Of a stretch of DNA of 64,000 bases, positions 1 through 7,800 are shown in pieces. Source of the DNA: Terrimonas sp964445775 (lineage in GTDB: Bacteria; Bacteroidota; Bacteroidia; Chitinophagales; Chitinophagaceae). The stretch spans positions 17,482 through 81,481 of the forward strand of contig CAYUMH010000007.1 in the NCBI GenBank assembly GCA_964445775.1, given 5' to 3'. The first letter of the stretch is position 1, and the number at the start of each line of letters is the position of its first letter. The notes beneath the pieces were generated by a model that saw nothing but the letters and a program-made list of their open reading frames with translations, did no database searches and had not been told where the DNA came from. The translations under genes and the position numbers were made by a program.

Positions 1-405
1 AGGGGCATTTTTTTTCACAATGATCTTTTGTTCAAAATCAAGTCCTGCGCTGTAACCCCAGTATTCATGCACATTACGGGCATAACAGTAAATACAGCCA
101 TGTTCGCAGCCTGCATAGGGATTCATACTATAACCCATACCCACATCCTTACTCTCCACTTTGTTAACAATGGTTTTTGATTGCTGTTCGATGTATTGTG
201 TTGGCAGGTTGGCATCTTCCCAGTCATCTATGCCTTCAATATGTTCGCGGGTACGTTCATCCTTTAAAAAACGGTTCTTCGTGTTAAACTGGGCGCCCCT
301 GCCCAGCTTATATACATCCGCGTCCAAAGGGTTGGCCACTTTTACTTTATAGTGATCTTGTTGTAAGGGTTTATTCGGGGATTGATCTGCTTCGTTTACC
401 GGCAT
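1..405 (-). CDS. Radical SAM protein, SPL/PA0069-like family (partial, 5' end only)
   Basis: This is the N-terminal part (135 codons) of a gene running off the left edge. Reading leftwards from an ATG at 405 it encodes MPVNEADQSPNKPLQ and ends near the border. The segment YSMNPYAGCEHGCIYCYAR contains the CxxxCxxC cysteines that bind the 4Fe-4S cluster of radical SAM enzymes, in the NPYxGCxHGCxYCYAR form typical of the spore-photoproduct-lyase-like PA0069 family. The substrate of this family is not established, so a DNA-repair role is only suggested. Catalytic and C-terminal regions lie outside the window. The start is supported by the absence of upstream in-frame coding sequence and by the repeat-filled gap that follows. 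Confidence 0.85.
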   Translation of the reverse strand, partial: MPVNEADQSPNKPLQQDHYKVKVANPLDADVYKLGRGAQFNTKNRFLKDERTREHIEGIDDWEDANLPTQYIEQQSKTIVNKVESKDVGMGYSMNPYAGCEHGCIYCYARNVHEYWGYSAGLDFEQKIIVKKNAP

Positions 406-508
406 AATAAAAAAATTAAAAAGTGATAAATAAAAACACGGTGAGCCAGGCCACAGGAAATGCAGCCAAACTACGGGTAGTTAAAGTAAACGAGGAAGAA
501 GTAAGATG

Positions 509-564
509 AGATCTAAGATCTCAGATCTGAGATCTTAGATCTAAGATTTAGGATTTGGGATTCT
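509..564. repeat. Heptad array H1 with 34-bp perfect palindrome
   Basis: Eight consecutive 7-bp units lie in register: agatcta, agatctc, agatctg, agatctt, agatcta, agattta, ggatttg, ggattct. Positions 509-542 are a perfect 34-bp palindrome made of five AGATCT hexamers spaced by single bases. The array sits in the 242-bp gap between two minus-strand genes. No coding potential is seen, and the rest of the gap (406-508, 565-647) shows nothing else. Confidence 0.9.
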
Positions 565-647
565 TAAATACGCAATCCAATCAACGGAGCATATTATGCC
601 CATTATTATCAGCTTTGCATTTAAATTCACAACTGTGATGCCTGTTT

Positions 648-2234
648 TTAGGCCCATTTATCGGCCGAGGCGTTTTGATAGTCGCGCTGGTATTTTTCGG
701 GAATATTACCCTGTAACATAGAACCCGGTTCTACGGAAGGGAATATTTCTTCAAAAGTATGCATCTGGTTCAGCGATATACGCCTGTAAATATGCGACCG
801 GCTGATCTGGCTCATATGATCGATACCCGCAGCACCCATTAATTCTACAAAGTTTTTAATGGTCAGTTGCTGGTAATTGGCCACCCTTTGTTTTTTATCG
901 CTTACCACCAGTCCAACGGATAAAGAGGGATCCTGTGTAGCCACACCGGTAGGGCATTTGTTGGTATTACATTGCAATGCCTGTATACAGCCTAAGGCCA
1001 GCATCATGGCCCGGGCACTGTTACATATATCGGCTCCCAGGGCCATCGCCCGTACCAGGTGAAAGCCGGTGATGATCTTGCCACTGGCTACCAGTTTAAT
1101 ATGTTCTCTTATACCAAGCCCCACCAGCATGTTCTGTGCAAATGCCAGTCCGTCCAGCAAAGGTGCTCCCACATAGTTTGAAAACTCCTGCGGAGCCGCG
1201 CCTGTACCGCCTTCTGCCCCATCAATGGTAATGAAGTCGGGGTAAATATCCAGCTCGATCATGGCTTTACAAATGGCTAAAAACTCACTTTTAATACCTA
1301 TACATAATTTAAAGCCCACGGGTTTACCACCGCTTAAGGTCCTTAATTTATGAATAAACAATATTAGCTCACGCGGTGTTTTAAAGGCCGAGTGAAAAGG
1401 AGGTGATGCCACAGTTGTATGCGGTTCAATCGCTCTTATTTTGGCTATTTCCGGGGTATTTTTTGCCGCCGGTAATATACCGCCATGCCCCGGTTTTGCA
1501 CCCTGCGAAATTTTTAATTCAATCATCTTTACATTGGGCAAAGTAGCACGCTCCGTAAATTTATCCGCATCAAAACCACCTTCATTATTACGGCAGCCAA
1601 AGTAACCCGTACCTATCTGCCAGATAATATCGCCGCCATGTTTTAAGTGTGCCGGGCTTAAGCCACCCTCGCCTGTATTGTGTGCAAATCCACCTATCTG
1701 TGCCCCGGCATTTAAAGCTTCAATAGCATTACCGCTCAAGGATCCATAACTCATGGCCGATACATTCAAAATGCTGCAGGAATAAGGCTGGGTACAACCT
1801 TTATTACCTACCATCACCCTTGGATCATGGTCCATTTTTTCAAAATCCTTCGGTGCAATGGAATGGCTTAACCATTCATACCCTTCCGCATATACATCCA
1901 GCTGGGTACCAAAAGGCATGGTATCGGTTTCTCTTTTAGCACGCTGGTATACGGTACTCCTGTCTACCCTGTTTAAGGGGCGGCCATCAATATCCGATTC
2001 CACAAAATACTGGTACACTTTGGGGCGTAACTCCTCCATTACATAACGTAAACGCCCGAATAAGGGGTAGATACGCATGATGGCATGCTTTTGCTGCGAC
2101 ATATCATAATAACCCAGCACGGTTAAACCCAGTACAATTACAAAAAGCGGGTACCAAAAAGGACTCAGAAAGATCGATAGCAAAAGGGTTGCTACTAACA
2201 AAACGGCTGAAACAATGACAAACTGCTTTCTCAT
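648..2234 (-). CDS. FMN-binding glutamate synthase-family protein (GltB C-terminal-like)
   Basis: The 528-aa protein has two hydrophobic segments in its first 45 residues, then a domain like the FMN/4Fe-4S synthase core of glutamate synthase. Visible motifs are SYGSLS, NTGEGGLSPAH, KPGHGGILPA, DGAEGGTGAAP and the cluster region CIQALQCNTNKCPTGVATQ. Stand-alone membrane-anchored members of this family occur widely in Bacteroidota and lack the amidotransferase and central domains, so they are probably not true glutamate synthases; the reaction is unknown. The gene is monocistronic, with no partner next to it. The ATG start at 2234 directly precedes a good first membrane segment. Confidence 0.9.
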   Translation of the reverse strand: MRKQFVIVSAVLLVATLLLSIFLSPFWYPLFVIVLGLTVLGYYDMSQQKHAIMRIYPLFGRLRYVMEELRPKVYQYFVESDIDGRPLNRVDRSTVYQRAKRETDTMPFGTQLDVYAEGYEWLSHSIAPKDFEKMDHDPRVMVGNKGCTQPYSCSILNVSAMSYGSLSGNAIEALNAGAQIGGFAHNTGEGGLSPAHLKHGGDIIWQIGTGYFGCRNNEGGFDADKFTERATLPNVKMIELKISQGAKPGHGGILPAAKNTPEIAKIRAIEPHTTVASPPFHSAFKTPRELILFIHKLRTLSGGKPVGFKLCIGIKSEFLAICKAMIELDIYPDFITIDGAEGGTGAAPQEFSNYVGAPLLDGLAFAQNMLVGLGIREHIKLVASGKIITGFHLVRAMALGADICNSARAMMLALGCIQALQCNTNKCPTGVATQDPSLSVGLVVSDKKQRVANYQQLTIKNFVELMGAAGIDHMSQISRSHIYRRISLNQMHTFEEIFPSVEPGSMLQGNIPEKYQRDYQNASADKWA

Positions 2235-2456
2235 GTCTATCCTGTATAAAAAGGTGGATCGGAATAAACGACAAAGATGGCGAATGTTTTGGTATAAACT
2301 AAAGTAAAAAACAAAATTATTACACCAGCCCTGTATTTACCGGTCTTTTCCTGGTTACCAGGGGATGCCGTTAACCATCACCCATTTTATTATTTCGCAC
2401 TGTGTCATAGGGATATATTAAAAAGTAAAAAAATATACTATAAACCCGGGGAGCAT

Positions 2457-3071
2457 TCACCCAAACAAACTACCCTGTTCCTGCGTCACCGTTGTATGTT
2501 CAAAAAGAAATGTTTTTACCCGTTCGTATTGCAGGGTATGTAATGGCCGCCGCAGTAATAACATACCCGTTGCTATAAACCGGCCGGTAAAGGTTTTATG
2601 GCTGTATTCCAGCCAGCCCTTTTCGTATTGCCAGGGTTTTAGCTTGCGTGCAATGGTGAGGTGCGGTTCCATTATAAAATGCGGTTTGTTATCATCATTC
2701 AGTTTCATTAAACGCTGGGCATTGGTTCTTATGTTTTTTACCAGTGTTTGTACCGGCACTTTGGACGTTATGTTTACATAAATGGTATGCGCCGGAAAAC
2801 TGCCATAGTTTTTTAATTCAATTTTTATGGGTTGCTGTGCCATAGCAATGGCCTGTAACCTTTGTACCAGGCGGGGTTGCACCATTTCATATTGTAAAAA
2901 ATTAACCAGGGTAAGATGCGGTTTTCCCCAGCGGGCATGTTCGGCCTCGTAGGTTTTGGCAAACGCCTCTTTCTCCTGCATGATCTGTTGCTGCAGGGCT
3001 TCATGCGGGTGTAATACCAGCAGGTATTCATATACCGTGTAATTCAATAAACTTTCGCCTTCCAGTTGCAT
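2457..3071 (-). CDS. 2H phosphoesterase / 2'-5' RNA ligase-like protein
   Basis: This 204-aa protein carries both HxT signatures of the 2H phosphoesterase superfamily: HLTL (His52, Thr54) and HLTI (His137, Thr139). The family cleaves or forms 2'-5' or cyclic phosphodiester bonds in RNA or nucleotides; the substrate here cannot be read from sequence. The C terminus ends TQEQGSLFG. The QGSLF part fits the QxxLF beta-clamp motif and resembles QGNLF in the UmuC encoded 0.9 kb away. The gene is divergent from umuD with 200 bp between starts, so shared control is possible. ATG start at 3071. Family assignment is firm; the clamp-binding idea is inference. Confidence 0.88.
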   Translation of the reverse strand: MQLEGESLLNYTVYEYLLVLHPHEALQQQIMQEKEAFAKTYEAEHARWGKPHLTLVNFLQYEMVQPRLVQRLQAIAMAQQPIKIELKNYGSFPAHTIYVNITSKVPVQTLVKNIRTNAQRLMKLNDDNKPHFIMEPHLTIARKLKPWQYEKGWLEYSHKTFTGRFIATGMLLLRRPLHTLQYERVKTFLFEHTTVTQEQGSLFG

Positions 3072-3082
3072 GATTTTTTGTT

Positions 3083-3141
3083 TTATGTTGCCGGCTGCTG
3101 TTTTTCATGGCATCTTCGTTGCGACGCTCCCTTCAGCTACA
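3083..3141 (-). repeat. Dispersed intergenic repeat, copy A1 (inverted)
   Basis: Reverse complement contains TAGCTGAAGGGAGCGTCGCA followed by ACGAAGATGCCATGAAAAAC. The second part is identical over about 20 bases to copy A2 at 3744-3848, but in opposite orientation, so the umuD gene lies between inverted copies. The short reading frame running through it has no homologous look and is not called. Confidence 0.8.
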
Positions 3142-3196
3142 GGAACAGGATGGTACAAAACCTTGACCAGCCGTGGCTTTGAGCCATTAGCTATTT

Positions 3197-3220
3197 TATT
3201 TAGTATAAAAATACTAAATA
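3197..3220. promoter_or_regulatory. Inverted repeat in umuD promoter, candidate operator
   Basis: Two perfect 10-bp arms, TATTTAGTAT and ATACTAAATA, are separated by AAAA, 51 bp before the umuD start and 126 bp before the 2H gene start. Placement in a divergent promoter and exact dyad symmetry suggest a repressor site, possibly for LexA; this is inference because the LexA box of this group is not known to me. Confidence 0.5.
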
Positions 3221-3271
3221 TTTTAGTTTTTCAAAATATTTACGCACCTTTATGTATAAATATTTTTACCC

Positions 3272-3703
3272 ATGGAAGGAGAAGATTTTTATGGTGCTGC
3301 TTATAAGGGCAGTAAACAATTTAACCAGCAACAGGTGCCTACGGCCAATGCCACAGGCTTTACCGCAGCAGCTGATGATTATGCCGAACGCGGCATTGAC
3401 CTGAACGAAGAACTGATCCGGAATAAACCGGCTACTTTTTTCTTTCGCATGAAAGGCGATGCCATGCAGGAGGCCGGCATTTTTGAAGGCGATATACTGA
3501 TAGTAGACCGTTCATTGAAAATAGCCAATGGTAAAGTGATTGTGGCTATACTGAATGGCGAGTTATTGGTACGCCGCTTTCATAAAAACTTTTCATCGGC
3601 GTTTTTAATACCCGAGAACAAGCGTTACAAACCTATTAACCTGGGTGAGTTTACCGACTTTTCAGTGTGGGGCGTGGTTACGTTTATCATTCATAAAGTA
3701 TAA
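3272..3703 (+). CDS. umuD: UmuD-like protein with both catalytic residues replaced
   Basis: The 143-aa protein aligns along its length with UmuD/LexA-type S24 peptidases: TGFTAAADDYAERGIDLN, then FFRMKGDAMQEAGIFEGD, then NGELLVRRF and a final VWGVVTFIIHKV. In E. coli UmuD the catalytic Ser60 lies in GDSM and Lys97 in FTVKK. Here these positions are Ala64 (GDAM, codon GCC at 3461-3463) and Arg101 (LLVRR). Self-cleavage should therefore be lost, although the T-G pair at the usual cleavage site and the N-terminal arm remain. The gene precedes umuC, separated by repeats. A structural partner of UmuC that is not activated by cleavage is the likely role. ATG start; E. coli UmuD is 139 aa. Confidence 0.88.
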   Translation: MEGEDFYGAAYKGSKQFNQQQVPTANATGFTAAADDYAERGIDLNEELIRNKPATFFFRMKGDAMQEAGIFEGDILIVDRSLKIANGKVIVAILNGELLVRRFHKNFSSAFLIPENKRYKPINLGEFTDFSVWGVVTFIIHKV

Positions 3704-3709
3704 GAGAGC

Positions 3710-3737
3710 TTATAAGTGTTAAGTTGTAAGTTATAAG
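3710..3737. repeat. Heptad array H2
   Basis: Four 7-bp units in register (ttataag, tgttaag, ttgtaag, ttataag) begin just after the umuD stop and end 6 bp before dispersed repeat copy A2. Confidence 0.8.
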
Positions 3738-3743
3738 TCAGGG

Positions 3744-3848
3744 TAGCTGAGCGGCAAACAGAACGATGCAGTATGCGACCCTCAACATTACTGTCGGGGC
3801 ACAGCGCAACGAAGATGCCATGAAAAACCACAGCTGGTAACACAAAAA
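3744..3848 (+). repeat. Dispersed intergenic repeat, copy A2
   Basis: This is the longest copy with A3. Its left half (GCTGAGCGGCAAACAGAACG onward) matches copy A7, its middle (TGCGACCCTCAACATTACTG) matches A3, and its right half (CGCAACGAAGATGCCATGAA) matches A1 inverted. It occupies most of the umuD-umuC gap. Confidence 0.8.
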
Positions 3849-3874
3849 AAGATACCGCTATAATACAGGGTAAC

Positions 3875-5158
3875 ATGAAAGCGATCATTGATTGTAATAA
3901 TTTTTATTGCTCCTGTGAAAGGTTGTTTCAACCACACCTGGATAAAGAACCCGTTGTTGTTTTAAGCAATAACGACGGCTGTATTGTATCACGCAGCGAT
4001 GAGGCAAAGCTCCTGGGCATACCCATGGCCGAACCTTATTTTATGGCCAAGCCTATCATCAATAAACACAAAGTAGCGGTGTTTTCTTCCAACTATCATT
4101 TATATGGCGACCTGAGCTGGCGGGTGATGGAAACCCTGCGTGTGCTGCTGGGCGCCCGCAACGTGGAAGTGTACTCGGTGGACGAATGCTTTGTGGAGCT
4201 GGGCCATATACCGGCACATGAACTGAGGGAAATGGCTTTATACCTGCGCCATACCATTGAGCAGTGGACGGGCATTAAAGTATCTGTTGGTGTAGCGCCC
4301 ACCAAAGTGTTGTGCAAGATGGCCAATAACTGGGCTAAAAAACATAAACAAAAAACGGATTGCGTAGTGGTGCTGGATACGCCGGAACGGGTACACCATG
4401 TTTTAACCCGTACCCCGGTAAAGGATATATGGGGCGTGGGCAGGCAGTATGCAAAAAAGCTAACAGATACCTGGGGTATATATGATGCTTTTCAACTGAG
4501 CCGCATGAGTGAGGCTTTTGCACATAAACAGTTAGGCGGCGTAGTGGGTGTAAGGCTGATAAAAGAACTCAACAGCATACCCGCCAAGGACCTGGAAGAG
4601 GAACTGGTGAATAAACGGATGATCGCTACCACCCGTATGTTTGGTACACCCGTAAGTACCATTGGTGATATTAAAGAAGCCATTGCCACTTATACTTCGA
4701 GGGCAGCTGAAAAATTACGCCGCCAGTATTGTGCAGCCAAAGGGTTGAGCATTTTTGTGGTGACCAAGGACCAGAGCCACCAGCAAAATTTCCGGCAAAC
4801 AGGTACTATCAGTAAACATATTCTGTTACCTGCCGCCACATCGGCCACCAACGAATTAATTAAACCGGCCGTACAACTGGTAGATGATTTGTTTGAGCAG
4901 GGACAGGTTTATAAAAAAGCCGGGGTAATGCTGAGCCATATTGTACCCGATAGTTCCATACAGGGTAATTTGTTTGTAACAGAGAATAAAAACGGGGAAC
5001 GCAAGCTGATGGATATGATTGACAATATTAATTTCAGCCAGCGTGACGATATATTAAAATTTGCCAGCAGTGGTACTACCCGCGACTGGAAGATGCGCCA
5101 GGAACACCGCAGCCCGCGGTACACTACCCGCTGGGAAGAGTTATTTGAAGTGGGCTAA
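3875..5158 (+). CDS. umuC: Y-family DNA polymerase, UmuC (Pol V catalytic subunit)
   Basis: The 427-aa protein performs translesion DNA synthesis. The first acidic motif is IIDCNNFYCSCE (Asp6) and the second SVDECFVEL (Asp103, Glu104), matching E. coli UmuC positions. VVVLSNNDGCIVSRS is the usual finger region. A clamp-binding motif QGNLF is at residues 363-367, where E. coli has QLNLF. The C terminus (SPRYTTRWEELF) matches the UmuC-specific tail rather than DinB. The length equals that of E. coli UmuC (422 aa), and all catalytic residues are intact, in contrast with the neighbouring umuD. The umuD-umuC gap of 171 bp is filled by repeats, so co-transcription is probable but not certain. Confidence 0.95.
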   Translation: MKAIIDCNNFYCSCERLFQPHLDKEPVVVLSNNDGCIVSRSDEAKLLGIPMAEPYFMAKPIINKHKVAVFSSNYHLYGDLSWRVMETLRVLLGARNVEVYSVDECFVELGHIPAHELREMALYLRHTIEQWTGIKVSVGVAPTKVLCKMANNWAKKHKQKTDCVVVLDTPERVHHVLTRTPVKDIWGVGRQYAKKLTDTWGIYDAFQLSRMSEAFAHKQLGGVVGVRLIKELNSIPAKDLEEELVNKRMIATTRMFGTPVSTIGDIKEAIATYTSRAAEKLRRQYCAAKGLSIFVVTKDQSHQQNFRQTGTISKHILLPAATSATNELIKPAVQLVDDLFEQGQVYKKAGVMLSHIVPDSSIQGNLFVTENKNGERKLMDMIDNINFSQRDDILKFASSGTTRDWKMRQEHRSPRYTTRWEELFEVG

Positions 5159-5182
5159 TACCTGCTGCCTCTTTACTTTCAC

Positions 5183-6541
5183 TTAGTTTTCTGATAAACC
5201 GGGAAATGCATCAAATACTTTTTTAAGTTCAGCTGCTTTTTGCGGATAGCGTGTAATTACGTTTACTCTTTCACCAGGGTCCTGGTTAATATTAAACAGT
5301 TCTATAACCGCTTCTATTTTTTTCCCGGTCACGTTATCAATGGTTGCAGGGGCTTCCCGGTATTTCCAGTTTTCCATCCTTACCGCTTCGGCTTTACCAT
5401 TGTTAACAATGTAGATGGGCCTGTGGTGATAATCTTCCTTATTTACTTTTCCCAATAACAGGTCACTTATATCCTGGCCATCCAAAGTTCTTCCCGCCGG
5501 TAACTGTGCTTTTACCAGTTTTACCAATGTAGGCAACAGGTCAAGATTAGAAATGGGATTACGGAGTACAACAGGTGCAAAACGATTTTTCCAATACAGG
5601 ATAAAAGGCACCCTGATCCCTCCTTCATAAGAAGAGGCTTTGGAACCCCTGAAAACCCCGGCACTGCCGGCATGCCATCTTTCCGTTACACTATCTGCCG
5701 CCATACGATCAGGGTAAGCGACCCACGGACCGTTATCACTGGAAAAAATAAAGATGGTATTATCCAGCATCTTTTTCCGGGCCAATGTTTTCCATAATAA
5801 GTTCAGGCAACTGTCCATTTCTTCTACCACCACGCCCAGGGCCCCGCCCCTTTGTTCTGCCTCTGATTTGCTTGCCCTTACTGCTGTAGCAACGGGCAAA
5901 TGCGGCATGTTATAAGCCAGGTATAGGAAGAAGGGTTGTTGTTGGGTTTGCTTTTCAATTACAGCAATCGCTTCTTTTGTATAAAGCAGGGTGAGTGAAC
6001 TATCTGCGGGATTATTGATAACCGGTGTCCTGTTTCGAAAAATTTTGATGGTTGTATCCGTTTTTACATAGGGATGCCTGTAGTCATGACTGTATAACAT
6101 GCCATAATAACTATCAAAGCCCTGGGCTGTGGGATGGTGATAGGGTTGTTTATCGCCCAAATGCCATTTACCGATCATAGCCGTTTTATACCCGGCTTTT
6201 TTTAATACTTCTGCTATTGTTACCTCATTATCAGGCAAGCCTGCCTGTGCACCGGGGGCTATGGGAGCCGGCAGGTTGTACCGGGACGCATATCTCCCGG
6301 TAAAGAAAGAGGCCCTGGAGGGTGTACAGGATGGTGTAGACACCACAAAGTTGGTGGCTTTTATGCCTGCTGCTGCCATACTATCCAAAAATGGCGTGGC
6401 AATCACCGGGTTTCCGTAGGTCGCTAAATCGGCATATCCCAGATCGTCAGTAAGGACAAACACAATATTTGGTCTGTTTTGTGCAAAAGACAGGCTGGTA
6501 AACAGGCACAGTAAAACACTAAAAACCAGGCGGGTTACCAT
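5183..6541 (-). CDS. Secreted sulfatase (S1, formylglycine-dependent)
   Basis: The protein is about 452 aa from the preferred ATG at 6541, which is followed by a signal peptide (VTRLVFSVLLCLFTSLSFAQ); a longer reading frame to 6613 would place 24 unlikely residues before it. Features: metal-binding VLTDDLGYADL, the modification site CTPSR inside PSCTPSRASFFTGRY, GKWHLG and DNGPW. The cysteine must be converted to formylglycine by a maturase, which is not in the window. The enzyme would remove sulfate esters from a carbohydrate in the periplasm; the substrate cannot be deduced. It is convergent with umuC and stands alone, without SusC/D neighbours. Confidence 0.93.
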   Translation of the reverse strand: MVTRLVFSVLLCLFTSLSFAQNRPNIVFVLTDDLGYADLATYGNPVIATPFLDSMAAAGIKATNFVVSTPSCTPSRASFFTGRYASRYNLPAPIAPGAQAGLPDNEVTIAEVLKKAGYKTAMIGKWHLGDKQPYHHPTAQGFDSYYGMLYSHDYRHPYVKTDTTIKIFRNRTPVINNPADSSLTLLYTKEAIAVIEKQTQQQPFFLYLAYNMPHLPVATAVRASKSEAEQRGGALGVVVEEMDSCLNLLWKTLARKKMLDNTIFIFSSDNGPWVAYPDRMAADSVTERWHAGSAGVFRGSKASSYEGGIRVPFILYWKNRFAPVVLRNPISNLDLLPTLVKLVKAQLPAGRTLDGQDISDLLLGKVNKEDYHHRPIYIVNNGKAEAVRMENWKYREAPATIDNVTGKKIEAVIELFNINQDPGERVNVITRYPQKAAELKKVFDAFPGLSEN

Positions 6542-6701
6542 AACAACATGATTATTTTGTAATAAAAGCCAAAAATAAATGTTCCGCAATTTGATGAACA
6601 AAAAATAAAACAATATTTTGGCATCATTATCGTTACTACTAGTATATTATCCCTTCCTGAGAAATAGCCATTATTTTTATTGTACACTTTTAAACTTAGT
6701 T

Positions 6702-6830
6702 ATGAAGAAGTTTTTTCTTTTGGCCACTCTTGTGGGTTCACTGGTGGTTATGTTTTCGTCCTGTGCCGCTACCAAGCGTGATTGCCAAGGAGTAAAACAT
6801 ACCCGTTTAAAAAATGGTATTTACCTGTAA
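6702..6830 (+). CDS. Small lipoprotein, 42 aa
   Basis: From the ATG at 6702 the product is MKKFFLLATLVGSLVVMFSS followed by the lipobox cysteine and a charged tail (AATKRDCQGVKHTRLKNGIYL). The hydrophobic segment ending in SSC is a clear signal peptidase II site, leaving a mature lipopeptide of about 20 residues with one further Cys. Similar tiny lipoproteins with an RDCxGxxxxxLxNGxxL tail occur in Bacteroidota as far as I recall; the function is unknown. A longer in-frame start at 6618 adds a non-signal-like stretch and is rejected. It precedes the next gene by 80 bp on the same strand. Confidence 0.65.
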   Translation: MKKFFLLATLVGSLVVMFSSCAATKRDCQGVKHTRLKNGIYL

Positions 6831-6910
6831 GGATATTACACAAATTATTTCCATTTGTATTGATCCCGGTTAATAAGCCGGGATTTGTTATTTTAGCGAA
6901 AACCCGGCAT

Positions 6911-7438
6911 ATGGTACGTCCCGCTTTTTTATTATTATGTATTTTGTTTCTTTCTATTACCACTACGGCGCAAACATCGGCCTTTCCCCAATCCTGGCAG
7001 GGCCAGTGGAAGGGAATATTAAGCTGGTATAAAACCGGAGCCGATACGGCCCGGCAGGTTAATATGGAGTTACATATTTTACCGGGTGACAGCGCCAATA
7101 CCTGGAGCTGGAAAATTATTTACCAGGCGCCGCAAACCGACCAGCGCCCCTATACCTTACAACTGAAAGACGCCGCTAAGAAACACTGGGTTATTGATGA
7201 GCACAACGGCATTATACTGGACCAGTTTTTTGTGGCAGATAAATTATGCGGCAGTTTCTCTGTCGGCAGCAGCATTATTAATAATTGTTACCAGTTACAG
7301 GGCGACAGTCTTATTGTTGAATTTTACACTATGGGGTTACAACCGCTCAATACTACCGGTAGGGGTACGGAGGATTCGCCGGCAGTAAATAATTATGCTA
7401 TATATGCTTATCAGAAAGCTGTATTATACAGGAAGTAG
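6911..7438 (+). CDS. Secreted protein of unknown function
   Basis: From the ATG at 6911 the 175-aa product starts with a signal peptide (VRPAFLLLCILFLSITTTAQ) and continues with a mature part beginning TSAFPQSWQGQWKG. Two cysteines (in DKLCGSF and NNCYQ) could pair. Composition (many Trp, Gln, Thr, alternating polar/hydrophobic) suggests a beta-rich periplasmic domain, perhaps lipocalin-like, but no family is recognised. The frame is open upstream to 6782, but those codons overlap no signal and the ATG at 6911 gives a proper leader. Confidence 0.7.
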   Translation: MVRPAFLLLCILFLSITTTAQTSAFPQSWQGQWKGILSWYKTGADTARQVNMELHILPGDSANTWSWKIIYQAPQTDQRPYTLQLKDAAKKHWVIDEHNGIILDQFFVADKLCGSFSVGSSIINNCYQLQGDSLIVEFYTMGLQPLNTTGRGTEDSPAVNNYAIYAYQKAVLYRK

Positions 7439-7800
7439 TTTGCAGATAGCCGGCACCCGGAGCTAAGCATTAAAAAAGTTTGAGCGGTTAGACAACCGCT
7501 CATTCCCATTGCTATTTACTAGTAAGGCTCTTGAATCCATAGCAATTTATTTTAAAATCTTTTTTTGTATTTCGTTACACTCAATATATTACACAGACCT
7601 CTTCATTTTTTTGGAAGACCGAAACTATGTTAAACTGTCTGAAATTATTTTTCAATAATTTGCTCTTTTTGTCTCATCTATATCTTTTTTGAAAAACATT
7701 ATACTAATTAATAATCTCCTCTAGTAAAGAAGCTCTTTTAAGCCTGATGTTTTAATCCATGATTTTGGCTGCTTAATAGTACTTTTGCAAAAATTTTTGA
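7439..7800. other. 362-bp intergenic region
   Basis: AT-rich and non-coding. It contains a perfect hairpin (GAGCGGTT 7482-7489, loop AGAC, AACCGCTC 7494-7501), probably the end of the preceding transcript although only the minus strand has a clear following T-run, and the promoter element at 7780-7787. Nothing else is recognised between 7502 and 7779. Confidence 0.6.
7780..7787 (+). promoter_or_regulatory. Bacteroidota -7 element before the beta-lactamase
   Basis: TACTTTTG fits the Bacteroidota TAnnTTTG -7 consensus and ends 13 bases before the ATG, giving a very short leader. A TTTG -33 element at the usual spacing is not evident. Confidence 0.55.

Noticed and set aside
3070..3306. Open frame of 78 codons on the plus strand over repeat A1
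   Set aside because: It lies across a dispersed repeat and the umuD promoter dyad and has no protein-like features; the same amino-acid pattern appears from repeat A2 in another frame, which shows it comes from the repeat.
6618..6701. Longer N terminus of the small lipoprotein
   Set aside because: The upstream ATG gives a stretch that is not signal-like, whereas the ATG at 6702 begins a standard lipoprotein leader.
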